A stretch of 64,000 nt of DNA from Alphaproteobacteria bacterium (GCA_021325375.1 JAJPHG010000021.1:1-64000); one strand, 5' to 3'. Positions 38,951 through 49,589 are shown, counted from the stretch's first letter. The notes: a model not told the origin generated them from the letters alone. Made by a program: numbers and translations.

Positions 38951-39577
38951 TCAATACAGATGTCCCGCCGACACCATCGCGAACAGCATCGGGATCGAGA
39001 GCATCGTGTTGATGCGCGAGAACATGCCGGCGGCCTTGGCGGCGGCGTCCTTCTCGGCTTGCGGCAGGCTGGGATATTTGTCTGCGATGTTCAGCGCCTT
39101 CTGCTGGTTCGGCCAGATCACGAACCAGACGTTGAACCACATGATCGTGCCCAGCCACATGCCGATGCCGATGGCGAGCGCCTTGGGATTGAGCGGCCAG
39201 CCCGCGGCGCCGTCGCTGAAGTCGAGGCTATAGGCCTGCAGCAGGTAGTTGTTCTGCCACGCCAGGATGACGCCGAAGACGATCGTCGCCATCGCGGCCC
39301 AGCGGAACCAGAACAGCGCCGCCGGCGTGATGTAGCGCCCCAGCGCAGGCTTCAGCTCGGCCGGTATCTTGGGCATGGTCGGTGTCGAGACGAAGTTGAA
39401 GTACCACAGCAGGCCGATCCACATCACGCCGCTGCCGACATGGCACCAGCGCACGATGAACATCCAGAACGTCGTCTGGTCGTAGCCCTGCAGCTTGAGC
39501 GCGAGCACGACGAGCAACGCGGCGAGCACGAAGCCCGCGAGCACCGTGTTGCGCAGGTTGGAGAAAAACGCGGCCAT
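38951..39577 (-). CDS. Urate-oxidase N-terminal-like (PuuD family) membrane protein
   Basis: 208 residues with five or so membrane spans. FIVRWCHVGSGVMWIGLLWYFNF, ALFWFRWAAMATIVFG and MWLGTIMWFNVWFVIWPNQQ match the membrane domain found in PuuD-type urate hydroxylases. His and Trp residues in spans 2 and 4 may bind haem or metal. The C-terminal cytochrome c domain of full PuuD is missing, so the substrate is uncertain. It follows the secD gene at a distance of 110 bases. Confidence 0.68.
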   Translation of the reverse strand: MAAFFSNLRNTVLAGFVLAALLVVLALKLQGYDQTTFWMFIVRWCHVGSGVMWIGLLWYFNFVSTPTMPKIPAELKPALGRYITPAALFWFRWAAMATIVFGVILAWQNNYLLQAYSLDFSDGAAGWPLNPKALAIGIGMWLGTIMWFNVWFVIWPNQQKALNIADKYPSLPQAEKDAAAKAAGMFSRINTMLSIPMLFAMVSAGHLY

Positions 39578-39644
39578 GAAACCCTCCCAGGTGAGTCTGG
39601 CGGCAGTTTACCCCTTTTTTGCTGCTTTTCAGCCTTTTCTTACC

Positions 39645-39679
39645 ACCGTCATGGCCGGGCTTGTCCCGGCCACTACGGC
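39645..39679. repeat. Short palindromic repeat between secD and the downstream gene
   Basis: CCGTCATGGCCGGGCTTGTCCCGGCCACTACGG has GGCCGGG (39653-39659) paired with CCCGGCC (39665-39671). It is close to the palindromes near 38.0 and 42.6 kb in its GTCATGGCC arm. It lies just downstream of the secD stop and could end that transcript. Confidence 0.68.
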
Positions 39680-39687
39680 TAGGGCGA

Positions 39688-41304
39688 TTAAATCGCCAGC
39701 ACCTTCGGGCGGCGCATCACCAGCCACATCACCACGATCAGGCGCGTCACCATGACGGCGGTGAAGAACGAGGTGATGATGCCCAGGCCCAGCGTCACCG
39801 CGAAGCCGCGCACCGGGCCCGAGCCCAGCTCGAACAGGATCAGCGAGGCGATCAGGTGGGTGGCGTTGGCGTCGACGATGGTCGCCATGGCGCGGCGGAA
39901 GCCGGCGTCGATCGAGGCGATCATGCCGCGGCCGTTGCGCTGCTCCTCGCGTATTCGCTCGTAGATCAGCACGTTGGCGTCGACCGCCATGCCCATGGTC
40001 AGCACGATGCCGGCAATACCGGGCAAGGTCAGCGTGGCGCCGAGCAGGGTGAGGATCGCGACCAGCAGGATGAGGTTGAAGGTCAGCGCGATGTCGGCGA
40101 AGACCCCGAACAGCCCGTAGCGTCCGATCATGAACAGCATGACGAGGACAAGGCCCGCGAGCGTCGAATAGCGCCCGGCGACGATCGAGTCCGAGCCCAG
40201 CGTGGCGCTGACGGTGCGCTGGTTGATCGGCTTCAAGGGGGCCGGCAGCGCGCCCGCGCGCAGCAGCACCGCGAGGTCGTTGGCCTCCTGCGGCGTGAAA
40301 TTGCCCGTGATCTGCCCCGAGCCGCCGAGGATCACGCCCTCGATTCTCGGCGCGGTGATGACCTTCTTGTCGAGCACGATGGCGAAGAGGTGGCCGACAT
40401 TGTCCTTGGTGACGTCGCCGAACTCGCGCGCGCCGACGGAGTCGAACTTGAAATTGACGTCGGGCCGGCCGGTCTGCTGGTCGAAGCCCGCCTGCGCGTC
40501 GGTCAGCCGGTCGCCCGCGACCAGCACGCGCTTCTGCACCACGATCGGCGGCTGCTTGGCGCCGTTGCGCTGGCCCTGCTGCTCGAGCAGCTCCGAGCCG
40601 ATCGGCACCACGCCCTTCTCCGCCGCCGCCAGGTCGGCGGATTCGTCGACGAGCTGGAACGTCATCTTCGCGGTGGTCTGCAGGATCTTGAGCAGGCGCG
40701 TCGGGTCCTTCAGGCCCGGGACCTGCACGACGATGCGGTCGTCGCCCTGGCGCTCGATCGACGGCTCGCGCGTGCCGAGCTCGTCGATGCGCTTGCGCAC
40801 GACTTCCATGGACTGCGAGACGATGTCGTTCTGCGCCTGTTTCTTGTAGGCGTCGGTCATGTGCATGGTGATGCGGTCGTCCGCCGACACGGACACGTCG
40901 TATTGCCGCGCCACGCCCGAGAGCACGCCGCCGCCCGCCGACGGATTGAGGGAATCGACGATGCCGCGCGCCTGATCGAGGCCGTCATGGCTGGTGATGT
41001 GGACCGAGACTGTGTCGGAGGTGATCGCGGTCTTGTCGAAGGCGATGCCCGCCTTGCGCAAGCCGTGGCGCAGGTCGATCAGCATCGACTCGATCTTGTC
41101 CTTCTGGACCTCGTCGAGCTGGACCTCGAGCAGCATGTCCGAGCCGCCCTGGAGGTCGAGGCCGAGCGTGACGCTGAGATTGGCCCAGCCCGCCGGCAGG
41201 CGCGAGCGCACGCCGTCGGGCAGCAGCATGGGCATCACGACGAGCACCGCGCCGAGCAGGATCGCGGCGACGACGACGCGCACCCAAAGGGAGACTTGCA
41301 GCAT
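39688..41304 (-). CDS. secD: Protein translocase subunit SecD
   Basis: 538 residues. An RND-type subunit that helps protein export through SecYEG. Motifs are LGLDLQGGSDMLLEV after the first span, a periplasmic P1 domain with RIDELGTREPSIERQGDDRIVVQVPGL, and the C-terminal span bundle with GIVLTMGMAVDANVLIYERIREE, GFRRAMATIVDANATHLIA and GSGPVRGFAVTL. secF normally follows but is absent here; the next gene is the PuuD-like one. yajC is immediately upstream. Confidence 0.96.
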   Translation of the reverse strand: MLQVSLWVRVVVAAILLGAVLVVMPMLLPDGVRSRLPAGWANLSVTLGLDLQGGSDMLLEVQLDEVQKDKIESMLIDLRHGLRKAGIAFDKTAITSDTVSVHITSHDGLDQARGIVDSLNPSAGGGVLSGVARQYDVSVSADDRITMHMTDAYKKQAQNDIVSQSMEVVRKRIDELGTREPSIERQGDDRIVVQVPGLKDPTRLLKILQTTAKMTFQLVDESADLAAAEKGVVPIGSELLEQQGQRNGAKQPPIVVQKRVLVAGDRLTDAQAGFDQQTGRPDVNFKFDSVGAREFGDVTKDNVGHLFAIVLDKKVITAPRIEGVILGGSGQITGNFTPQEANDLAVLLRAGALPAPLKPINQRTVSATLGSDSIVAGRYSTLAGLVLVMLFMIGRYGLFGVFADIALTFNLILLVAILTLLGATLTLPGIAGIVLTMGMAVDANVLIYERIREEQRNGRGMIASIDAGFRRAMATIVDANATHLIASLILFELGSGPVRGFAVTLGLGIITSFFTAVMVTRLIVVMWLVMRRPKVLAI

Positions 41305-41316
41305 GAGACGTCTTCC

Positions 41317-41622
41317 TCAGCCCGACTTCGCGGTGTCGACGGGCTGCGCCTTGGCGCGCACGTCGCTGAGCGTCGATTTGAGCACCTTGACCTGGACGTT
41401 GTCGGCGATCTCGAGCGTGATCTCGGTGTCCTCGGGCTGCGGCGCCTTCACCACCTTGGCGATGAGGCCGCCGGCGGTGACGACCGTGTCGCCGCGCCGC
41501 ACGTTGGAGATCGAGTTGCGCAGATCCTTCGCGCGCGCCTGCTGCGGACGGATCAGCAGGAAGTACATCACCGCGATCATCAGGACGATGGGAACGAAGG
41601 GGCTGGAGATGATATCTTGCAT
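41317..41622 (-). CDS. yajC: Preprotein translocase accessory subunit YajC
   Basis: 101 residues, one N-terminal span (about 7-24) and the family core MYFLLIRPQQARAKDLRN...RRGDTVVTAGGLIAKV. It associates with SecDF. It is 12 bases upstream of secD. It is divergent from the DUF815 ATPase gene. Confidence 0.95.
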   Translation of the reverse strand: MQDIISSPFVPIVLMIAVMYFLLIRPQQARAKDLRNSISNVRRGDTVVTAGGLIAKVVKAPQPEDTEITLEIADNVQVKVLKSTLSDVRAKAQPVDTAKSG

Positions 41623-41708
41623 CAGGGAGACCGTAATTGTATTGCCGCGCCGGGCCGGGCGCGGACTATAGCTTCGCGGCCCCGCTTTGCAACCGAGGGG
41701 TTTGCCCC

Positions 41709-42563
41709 ATGGCGCCCAAGGAAAATGGGCTCTTGAAGCGCATCGCCGATGCTCTGGAACGGCTTGCGCCCGCGGCGCTGGGCCGGCAGGCCCCCGCCGA
41801 GGGCGAAGCCTTCGTCTGGGAGCCCCTGCATGGGGGGCTGGTCGGGGTCGCGCATGTGGCGAGCCTGCCGCTGTCGCTGCTCAAGGGCATCGACGTTGCG
41901 CGCGACGCGCTGTTCGAGAACACGCGCCGCTTCGCACGCGGCCTGCCCGCCAACAACGCGCTTCTGTGGGGCGCGCGCGGCATGGGCAAGAGCTCGCTGG
42001 TCAAGGCGGTTCATGCCGGGATCAACCGCGCGGCCAAGCCGGCCGCGCGCCTCGTCCTGGTCGAGATCCATCGCGAGGACATCGCGAGCCTGCCCTCTCT
42101 CCTGCGCATCCTGCGCGCCGACCGGCGGCGCTTCCTGCTATATTGTGACGATCTTTCCTTCGACAAGGACGACACCAGCTACAAATCGCTGAAAGCCGCG
42201 CTGGAGGGCGGCATCGAGGGACGGCCGCAGAACGTGCTGTTCTACGCGACCTCGAACCGGCGCCACCTGATGCCGCGCGAGATGATGGAGAACGAGCGCT
42301 CCACCGCGATCAACCCGTCCGAGGCCGTGGAGGAGAAGGTCTCGCTCTCCGACCGCTTCGGGCTGTGGCTCGGCTTCCACAACTGCAGCCAGGACGACTA
42401 TCTCGCGATGGTCGACGCCTATGCCGCGCATTTTCGTCTGGGGACGGACGATCTTTACGCCAGGGCGCTCGCCTGGTCGGCAACCCGCGGCGCCCGCTCC
42501 GGCCGCGTCGCCTGGCAGTTCATCCAGGACGCGGCGGGGGAGATGGGGAAGAAACTCGAATAG
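41709..42563 (+). CDS. DUF815-family ATP-binding protein
   Basis: 284 residues from ATG 41709; a longer in-frame reading begins in the yajC promoter region and is less likely. Walker A WGARGMGKSS (87-96), Walker B-like FLLYCDDLSFD and the sensor ATSNRRHLMPR mark an AAA-type ATPase. The family is widespread in alphaproteobacteria next to yajC. Its exact function is unknown to me. Confidence 0.85.
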   Translation: MAPKENGLLKRIADALERLAPAALGRQAPAEGEAFVWEPLHGGLVGVAHVASLPLSLLKGIDVARDALFENTRRFARGLPANNALLWGARGMGKSSLVKAVHAGINRAAKPAARLVLVEIHREDIASLPSLLRILRADRRRFLLYCDDLSFDKDDTSYKSLKAALEGGIEGRPQNVLFYATSNRRHLMPREMMENERSTAINPSEAVEEKVSLSDRFGLWLGFHNCSQDDYLAMVDAYAAHFRLGTDDLYARALAWSATRGARSGRVAWQFIQDAAGEMGKKLE

Positions 42564-42571
42564 CTCCATTG

Positions 42572-42773
42572 TCATGGCCCGCGAATGCGGGCCACCCAGG
42601 TGAGTTCTGCACACTTTCACCAACCACATCGTCATCGCCCGCTTTATGCGGGCGACCTACGGCAGTCTTGCGAGAAAACGTCCGTGGGTGGCCCGGACAA
42701 GCCGGGCCATGATGACTTTTTTGAAAGAACAGAGAAGACGGCACCTGGGTGGCCCGCATTCGCGGGCCATGAC
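42572..42773. repeat. Cluster of four palindromic repeats
   Basis: Units at 42572-42597 (GGCCCGCGAATGCGGGCC core), 42632-42659 (TCGCCCGCTTTATGCGGGCGA), 42685-42714 (GGCCCGGACAAGCCGGGCC) and 42747-42773 (GGCCCGCATTCGCGGGCC). The first and last are inverted copies of each other and carry the flanks CACCCAGGTGAGTTCTG and CACCTGGGTG. They fill the 221-base gap between the convergent DUF815 and NlpD-like genes. Confidence 0.78.
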
Positions 42774-42784
42774 AGTTAGGGCGC

Positions 42785-43513
42785 CTAGTTCGACGCCACC
42801 ACGATGCCCTTTGGCAGCAGCGCCTTGGGATCGACGGGGTGCTTGTCGCGGCGGATCTCGAAATGGAGCTGCGGCGAGGAGACGTCGCCGGTGGCGCCCA
42901 CGGTCGCGATCACCTGCCCGCCGGCGACACGGTCGCCGCGGCTGACGCTGATCGATCCGACATGGGCGTAAGCGGTGAGATATCCGTCGTCGTGCTGGAT
43001 GAGCACGAGATTGCCGTAGCCGCGCAGCTCGTTGCCGCAATAGCTGACGGTGCCCGCGGCCGCGGCGTGGATCTCGGCGCCGGGCGCGGCCGCAATGTTG
43101 ATGCCGTCGTTGCGCTCGCCGGTCGAGTAGCTGCCGAAGTCGAGCACGATGCGGCCCGCGAGCGGCCAGCGAAAGCGCACGCTCGCGGCTTGCGCGTATT
43201 GCTGCGGCGGCGCTGCGGCATTATCCGTATACGGAGCGGGCTGCGGCGCCGTGTACCAGCCCGGCGTCTTTCGCGGCTTGGGCGTTGGGATCGCGGCCAG
43301 GCGCTGCGTCGTGACGGCCTGCGTCGGCGCCGACGATTTCTGCTGCACCGGCGGCAAGGTCACCGTGCGCGGGCCGTAGAAGGTGTTGTTCGCGCTCTTG
43401 TGCTCGCGCACGTCCCAGGAAAGCTCGGTGCGCGGCGAGGTCGAGCAGGCGGCGAGCGTCAGCGCGGCGCAAAGGGCCAGCGCGGCGCGCTCAACGTTTC
43501 CTCTCGACATCAT
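42785..43513 (-). CDS. NlpD-like lipoprotein with degenerate LytM/M23 domain
   Basis: 242 residues from ATG 43513 (43510 also possible); both overlap the end of pcm. The lipobox LAAC is at about 20-23. A Pro-rich linker is followed by the M23/LytM domain with FRWPLAGRIVLDFGSYSTGERNDGINIAAAPG, GYLTAYAHV and QLHFEIRRDKHPVDP. The His and Asp of the HxxxxxxxD zinc site are not there (NDGINI), as in NlpD/EnvC. It is therefore likely an activator of cell-wall amidases at division rather than a peptidase. No LysM domain is evident. Confidence 0.82.
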   Translation of the reverse strand: MMSRGNVERAALALCAALTLAACSTSPRTELSWDVREHKSANNTFYGPRTVTLPPVQQKSSAPTQAVTTQRLAAIPTPKPRKTPGWYTAPQPAPYTDNAAAPPQQYAQAASVRFRWPLAGRIVLDFGSYSTGERNDGINIAAAPGAEIHAAAAGTVSYCGNELRGYGNLVLIQHDDGYLTAYAHVGSISVSRGDRVAGGQVIATVGATGDVSSPQLHFEIRRDKHPVDPKALLPKGIVVASN

Positions 43514-44186
43514 CGCTCGATCTCGCATCGGGCAATCCCGCAACCATCGGTACGAACATCACGGGGATGAGCGTGGTGCGCTCGATCCCGTTCTCGCGCC
43601 TGATGATCTGCGTCAAATGTTGAGAAAAACTTATCTTCGGCGCGAAAACGTCCGATTTCGGCACAGGACCCACCGGCGCGATCAGCCTTCCGCCCGGCTT
43701 TAACTGTTCGATAAGGTTCACGGGCACCTCGCCCACCGCGGCGGAGAGCAGGATGCGGTCGAACGGCGCCTGCCCGGGCCAGCCCTCGAGCCCGTCGGCG
43801 TGGCGGCTGACGATGTTGTCGAGCTTGAGCGCCTTGAAGCGCGCCTGCGCCAGGCTGAGCAGCGGCCTGTGGCGCTCGATCGTGTAGACCCTGCGGCACA
43901 GGGGCGACAGCACAGCCGCCTGATAGCCCGAGCCCGTGCCGATCTCCAGCACGCGCATGCCCGGCGCGAGCTCCAGCTTCCAGGCGGCGTAAGCCACGAT
44001 CAGGGGCTGGCTGATCGTCTGGCCGCAGGCGATGGGCAGCGCGGAATTGTCCCACGCCGCATGCGCGAAGGGCTCGTCGACGAAGAGGGCGCGCGGGATG
44101 CGCTCGATCACCGACAGGATGGGCTCGGGGATGCCGTATTTGCGCAAATCCATGATCAGGCGGATGACGCGCGGGTCGTCGCTCAC
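43491..44186 (-). CDS. pcm: Protein-L-isoaspartate O-methyltransferase
   Basis: 231 residues from GTG 44186, overlapping the surE stop (GTGA). It repairs isoaspartyl residues using SAM. The N-terminal PRALFVDEPFAHAAWDNSALPIACGQTISQP, the SAM motif VLEIGTGSGYQAAVL and VGEVPVNLIEQLKPGGRLIAPVG are complete. It sits between surE and the NlpD-like gene. Confidence 0.95.
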   Translation of the reverse strand: MSDDPRVIRLIMDLRKYGIPEPILSVIERIPRALFVDEPFAHAAWDNSALPIACGQTISQPLIVAYAAWKLELAPGMRVLEIGTGSGYQAAVLSPLCRRVYTIERHRPLLSLAQARFKALKLDNIVSRHADGLEGWPGQAPFDRILLSAAVGEVPVNLIEQLKPGGRLIAPVGPVPKSDVFAPKISFSQHLTQIIRRENGIERTTLIPVMFVPMVAGLPDARSSDDVERKR

Positions 44187-44947
44187 GGCACGAAGGCCCG
44201 GCGCATGCGCTCGACCTCGCCGCGCTCGGTCAAGTTCAGATGCAGCGGCGTGACCGAGATGCGCTTTTCATAGATCGCGCGCAGGTCGGTCCCTTCCTGC
44301 GGGTTGCTGCGCACGCGCTTGAAGCCGATCCAGAAATAGGGAAAGCCGCGCGCGTCGATGCGCCGGTCCAGCGCCGCGGTCTGCAGGTCGCGCTTGCCCT
44401 GCAGCGTGATCTCGGTGCCCTTCACGTCCTCGGGCACGCAATCGGGGAAGTTCACGTTCATCAGCACGTCGGACGGCCAGCCGATCTCGACCAGGCGGCG
44501 GATCAGTCCGGGCCCGTGCGTCTCGCCGCAATTCCAGCGGATGTCGCTGTTGGGCTCGAAGCCGTAGGACTGCGACATCGCGATCGAGGGGATGCCGAGC
44601 GCGCAGCCTTCCATCGCGCCCGCGATGGTGCCGGAATAGGTCACGTCGTCGGCGAGGTTGGAGCCGCGATTGACGCCGGAGAGGATGAGCGTCGGCTGCG
44701 CGTCCTTCATGATGTGCGCGCAGGCCATCATCACGCAGTCTGTCGGCGTGCCGGTGACGGCGAAGCGGCGCGGGTCGATCTCGCGCAGGCGCAAGGGGAG
44801 CGCGAGGGTGAGCGAATGCGAGGCGCCGGACTGCTCGGTTTCGGGCGCCACAATCCAGACGTCGTCGGTCAGCGCATGCGCGATCCGCTCGGCGGCGCCG
44901 AGGCCGGGCGCGTGGATGCCGTCGTCATTGGTGATGAGGATGCGCAA
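44183..44947 (-). CDS. surE: 5'/3'-nucleotidase SurE
   Basis: 254 residues. Survival-protein E nucleotidase. MRILITNDDGIHAPGL carries the metal-binding Asp-Asp pair, followed by GASHSLTL, GTPTDCVMMA and LSGVNRGSNLADDVTYSGTIAGAMEG. The start is a TTG (44947) six bases after GGGAGAG. It begins three bases after the GNAT gene. Confidence 0.95.
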   Translation of the reverse strand: MRILITNDDGIHAPGLGAAERIAHALTDDVWIVAPETEQSGASHSLTLALPLRLREIDPRRFAVTGTPTDCVMMACAHIMKDAQPTLILSGVNRGSNLADDVTYSGTIAGAMEGCALGIPSIAMSQSYGFEPNSDIRWNCGETHGPGLIRRLVEIGWPSDVLMNVNFPDCVPEDVKGTEITLQGKRDLQTAALDRRIDARGFPYFWIGFKRVRSNPQEGTDLRAIYEKRISVTPLHLNLTERGEVERMRRAFVP

Positions 44948-44950
44948 ACA

Positions 44951-47011
<2,061 letters not shown>

Positions 47012-47101
47012 TCTTCAAAAATTTCACGATGCATCGCACGAGACGGGAACCGGCCGCGCTGCCTTTTCGTTCTCGTCCTGGAAGACAACACGCATACGAC
47101 C

Positions 47102-47233
47102 ATGACCGGAAGAATCCTGTTCGACCTCGAAGCGCTGATCGGATTGGGCGGCTTGCTCGCCATAGCTCTCGCCTGGGACACGCTCAAGAGCATGTTCCGG
47201 CTGCGCGGCCCGAACCCCCGCGCGCGGGCGTGA
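47102..47233 (+). CDS. Tiny putative membrane protein 2
   Basis: 43 residues from ATG 47102. It has one probable span (LEALIGLGGLLAIALAW, about 9-25) and a basic C-terminus (FRLRGPNPRARA). It lies between the other tiny ORF and the sulfotransferase gene, same strand. Shared build with its neighbour supports a real but unnamed small protein; evidence is modest. Confidence 0.4.
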   Translation: MTGRILFDLEALIGLGGLLAIALAWDTLKSMFRLRGPNPRARA

Positions 47234-47272
47234 GAATGTGCTAAAGGCTCTCCGCTCGAGGGGAGTCCAGCC

Positions 47273-48169
47273 ATGACCACGCCGCCGCGCAAGACGCGCG
47301 AAATCCACAACCACCATTTCGATTCCACGATCTGGAACGATTTCCGGTTCCGCGACGACGACGTCATCGTCGCAACTTACGGGAAATCCGGCACGACCTG
47401 GACGCAGCAGATCCTCGGCCAGCTCCTGTTCGGCGGCGCGGAGGGCATCGCGGTCGCCGAGGTCTCGCCCTGGCTCGACCTGCGCATCCCGCCCAAGGCG
47501 GTGAAGCTTCCGGCGGTGGAGGCGCAGACCCATCGCCGCTTCCTCAAGACGCACCTGCCGGTCGACGCGCTCGTCTTCTCGCCCAAGGCCAAATACATCT
47601 TCGTCGCCCGCGACGGCCGCGACGTGGCGTGGAGCTTCTATCATCACCACGCCAACGCCAACGACACATGGTACGCGGCGCTCAACGACACGCCGGGCCT
47701 CGTCGGCGAGAAGATCGAGCGCCCCGGCGTGGAGGAGCCGGCCGCCTATTTCCGGCGCTGGCTCGCGCGCGACGGCCATCCGTTCTGGCCGTTCTGGGAC
47801 GTGATCAGGAGCTGGTGGGACATCCGCGGCCTGCCCAACGTGATGCTGCTGCACTACGCCGAGCTGAAAGCCGATCTTCCGGGCAGCATGCGCCGCATCG
47901 CGGGCTTCCTCGACATCCCCATCGACGAGAGACGCTGGGACGCGATCGTGAGCCACTGCACCTTCGACTACATGAAGGCGCATGCGGCGCAGAGCGCACC
48001 GCTCGGCGGCATCTTCTGGGACGGCGGCGCGGAGACGTTCATCAACAAAGGCGTCAACGGCCGCTGGCGCGACCTGCTGAGCGTCGAGGACGTGAAGGCG
48101 TATGAGGATCGCGCGCTGAAGGAGCTCGGCCCCGACTGCGCCAAGTGGCTGGCGACGGGGGAGCGCTAA
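47273..48169 (+). CDS. PAPS-dependent sulfotransferase
   Basis: 298 residues. The 5'-phosphosulfate-binding loop YGKSGTTWTQQI (36-47) and the 3'-phosphate motif FVARDGRDVAWSFYHHH are complete, and the His in KTHLPVDAL is a plausible catalytic base. It resembles the cytosolic sulfotransferase fold acting on alcohols, phenols or amines. The TAA stop lies inside a palindromic repeat shared with the convergent tatC. Confidence 0.88.
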   Translation: MTTPPRKTREIHNHHFDSTIWNDFRFRDDDVIVATYGKSGTTWTQQILGQLLFGGAEGIAVAEVSPWLDLRIPPKAVKLPAVEAQTHRRFLKTHLPVDALVFSPKAKYIFVARDGRDVAWSFYHHHANANDTWYAALNDTPGLVGEKIERPGVEEPAAYFRRWLARDGHPFWPFWDVIRSWWDIRGLPNVMLLHYAELKADLPGSMRRIAGFLDIPIDERRWDAIVSHCTFDYMKAHAAQSAPLGGIFWDGGAETFINKGVNGRWRDLLSVEDVKAYEDRALKELGPDCAKWLATGER

Positions 48170-48192
48170 ACCTCCCCCTTGTGGGGAGGTTA
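48167..48192. repeat. Palindromic repeat joining the stops of the sulfotransferase gene and tatC
   Basis: The palindrome TAAACCTCCCCCTTGTGGGGAGGTTA equals the arm seen at 18866-18990. Its two ends supply the TAA stops of both convergent genes, so the repeat replaced or created the ends of both. As a strong hairpin it may also terminate transcription from both sides. Confidence 0.75.
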
Positions 48193-48993
48193 AGAGGCCG
48201 CCTTCTTCTCTTTCCTGGCGCGACTGCGCTCGATCAGCCACACGCAGCCGATCGAGACCTCGTAGAGAAGCACCAGCGGCACCGCGAGGCTGATCATGCT
48301 GAATGCGTCGGGCGGGGTGATGACCGCGGCGAGCGCGGCAATGCCGACGACGGCGTAGCGGCGCACCTGGCGCAGCTGCTTGGAGGTGACGAGCCCCACG
48401 CGCCCCAGAAGCGTGAGCAGCACCGGCATCTGGAACGTCAGCCCGAACGCGAAGATCAAGGTCATGACGAAGTCGAGATACTCGCTCACCTTCGCCTGGA
48501 GCTGGATGCCCAGCGTGTTGGGGCCACTCTGCGTCTGGTAGCCCAGGAAGAACTGGATCGCCTGCGGCAGCATCACATAGAGCACGAACGCGGCGCCGGC
48601 GACGAACAGCACCGGCGTCGCGAACAGGAACGGCAGGAAGGCGCGCCGCTCGTTCTTGTAGAGGCCGGGTGCGACGAACATCCACACCTGCGAGGCGATG
48701 ACGGGGAACGCCAGGCACAGGCCTGCGAACATGCCGACCTTCACATAGGTGAAGAACGTCTCGTAGAGCGCGGTGTAGATCAAATGGTCGTTGGCGTGGC
48801 CGGCGAGCGCGTGCGCCAACGGCATCGTCAGGAACGCGTAGATGTACTTGGCGAAGAAGAAGCAGACCAGGAAGCAGACGAGAAACGCCAGGATCGACCA
48901 GATCAGCCGCTTGCGCAGCTCGAGCAGATGATCGAGCAGCGGCGCCTTGGTCGCCTCGATCGCCTCTTCGTCCTCTTGCGCGCGCGCGGTCAT
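48190..48993 (-). CDS. tatC: Sec-independent protein translocase subunit TatC
   Basis: 267 residues with six membrane spans. LLDHLLELRKRLIWS at the start, FPVIASQVWMFVAPGLYKNERR and the later TPPDAFSMISLAVPLVLLYE are signature segments. It recognises twin-arginine signals with TatB. Its ATG overlaps the tatB stop. Confidence 0.96.
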   Translation of the reverse strand: MTARAQEDEEAIEATKAPLLDHLLELRKRLIWSILAFLVCFLVCFFFAKYIYAFLTMPLAHALAGHANDHLIYTALYETFFTYVKVGMFAGLCLAFPVIASQVWMFVAPGLYKNERRAFLPFLFATPVLFVAGAAFVLYVMLPQAIQFFLGYQTQSGPNTLGIQLQAKVSEYLDFVMTLIFAFGLTFQMPVLLTLLGRVGLVTSKQLRQVRRYAVVGIAALAAVITPPDAFSMISLAVPLVLLYEVSIGCVWLIERSRARKEKKAAS

Positions 48994-49355
48994 GACGCGG
49001 GCTGCGCCGGACCGGAGACGGGCGCCTCGGGCTCGGGCTCAGGCTCGGGCTCAGGCTCGTGCGCGGGCGGCTCGGACGACATCATGTCTTCGGGGACGAT
49101 GGGCTCGTGCACCGTCTCGGCCGTGGCCCCGAACGGGCGCTGCTCGCGCAAGGCCACAAGCTCGGTGCGCAGCTCGTCGAGCTCGCTCTGCCGCGCCATC
49201 TCGTCGAAGCTCTTGCGGAACTCGCCCGCCATCGCGCGCGCCTTGCCGACCCAGCGGCCCGCGACGCGCGCGGCGCGCGGCAGGTCCTTGGGCCCGATGA
49301 CGACGAGCGCCACGACCAGGACGATGAGGATATGGCTCCAGCTCAGGTCGAACAT
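48990..49355 (-). CDS. tatB: Sec-independent protein translocase subunit TatB
   Basis: 121 residues. MFDLSWSHILIVLVVALVVIGPKDLPRAAR is the TatB start with span and Pro-hinge. An amphipathic helix and an acidic linker (EPIVPEDMM) follow, then a Glu-Pro repeat (EPEPEPEPEPE, about 100-110). Confidence 0.95.
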   Translation of the reverse strand: MFDLSWSHILIVLVVALVVIGPKDLPRAARVAGRWVGKARAMAGEFRKSFDEMARQSELDELRTELVALREQRPFGATAETVHEPIVPEDMMSSEPPAHEPEPEPEPEPEAPVSGPAQPAS

Positions 49356-49370
49356 CGCGCAAGCGCTCCG

Positions 49371-49589
49371 CTATTGCGCGGCCGTATCCTTCTTCGTCCC
49401 GTCGGGCTGGGTCTCCGGCGGCAGCGAGCGCGGCGGCGACGGCGGGTCGGGTTCGTTCAGGCCCTTGCGGAAGCTGGATATGCCCTTGCCGAGATCGCCC
49501 ATCAGCTCGGAGATCTTGAACCGGCCGCCGAAAAGCAGCAGCGCGACCGCTCCGAGGATCAAGAGGTGCCAGATGCTGAAGCTACCCAT
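49371..49589 (-). CDS. tatA: Sec-independent protein translocase subunit TatA
   Basis: 72 residues. [44 protein letters not shown] shows the short span, hinge FGG and amphipathic helix of TatA. It is the pore-forming subunit. First of the tatABC operon; a palindromic repeat block lies upstream, before ppx. Confidence 0.95.
   Translation of the reverse strand: MGSFSIWHLLILGAVALLLFGGRFKISELMGDLGKGISSFRKGLNEPDPPSPPRSLPPETQPDGTKKDTAAQ

Noticed and set aside
42572..42773. Possible CRISPR array in the repeat cluster
   Set aside because: Units differ in sequence and orientation, spacing is irregular and each is a palindrome; this fits REP-like elements, and no cas genes are nearby.
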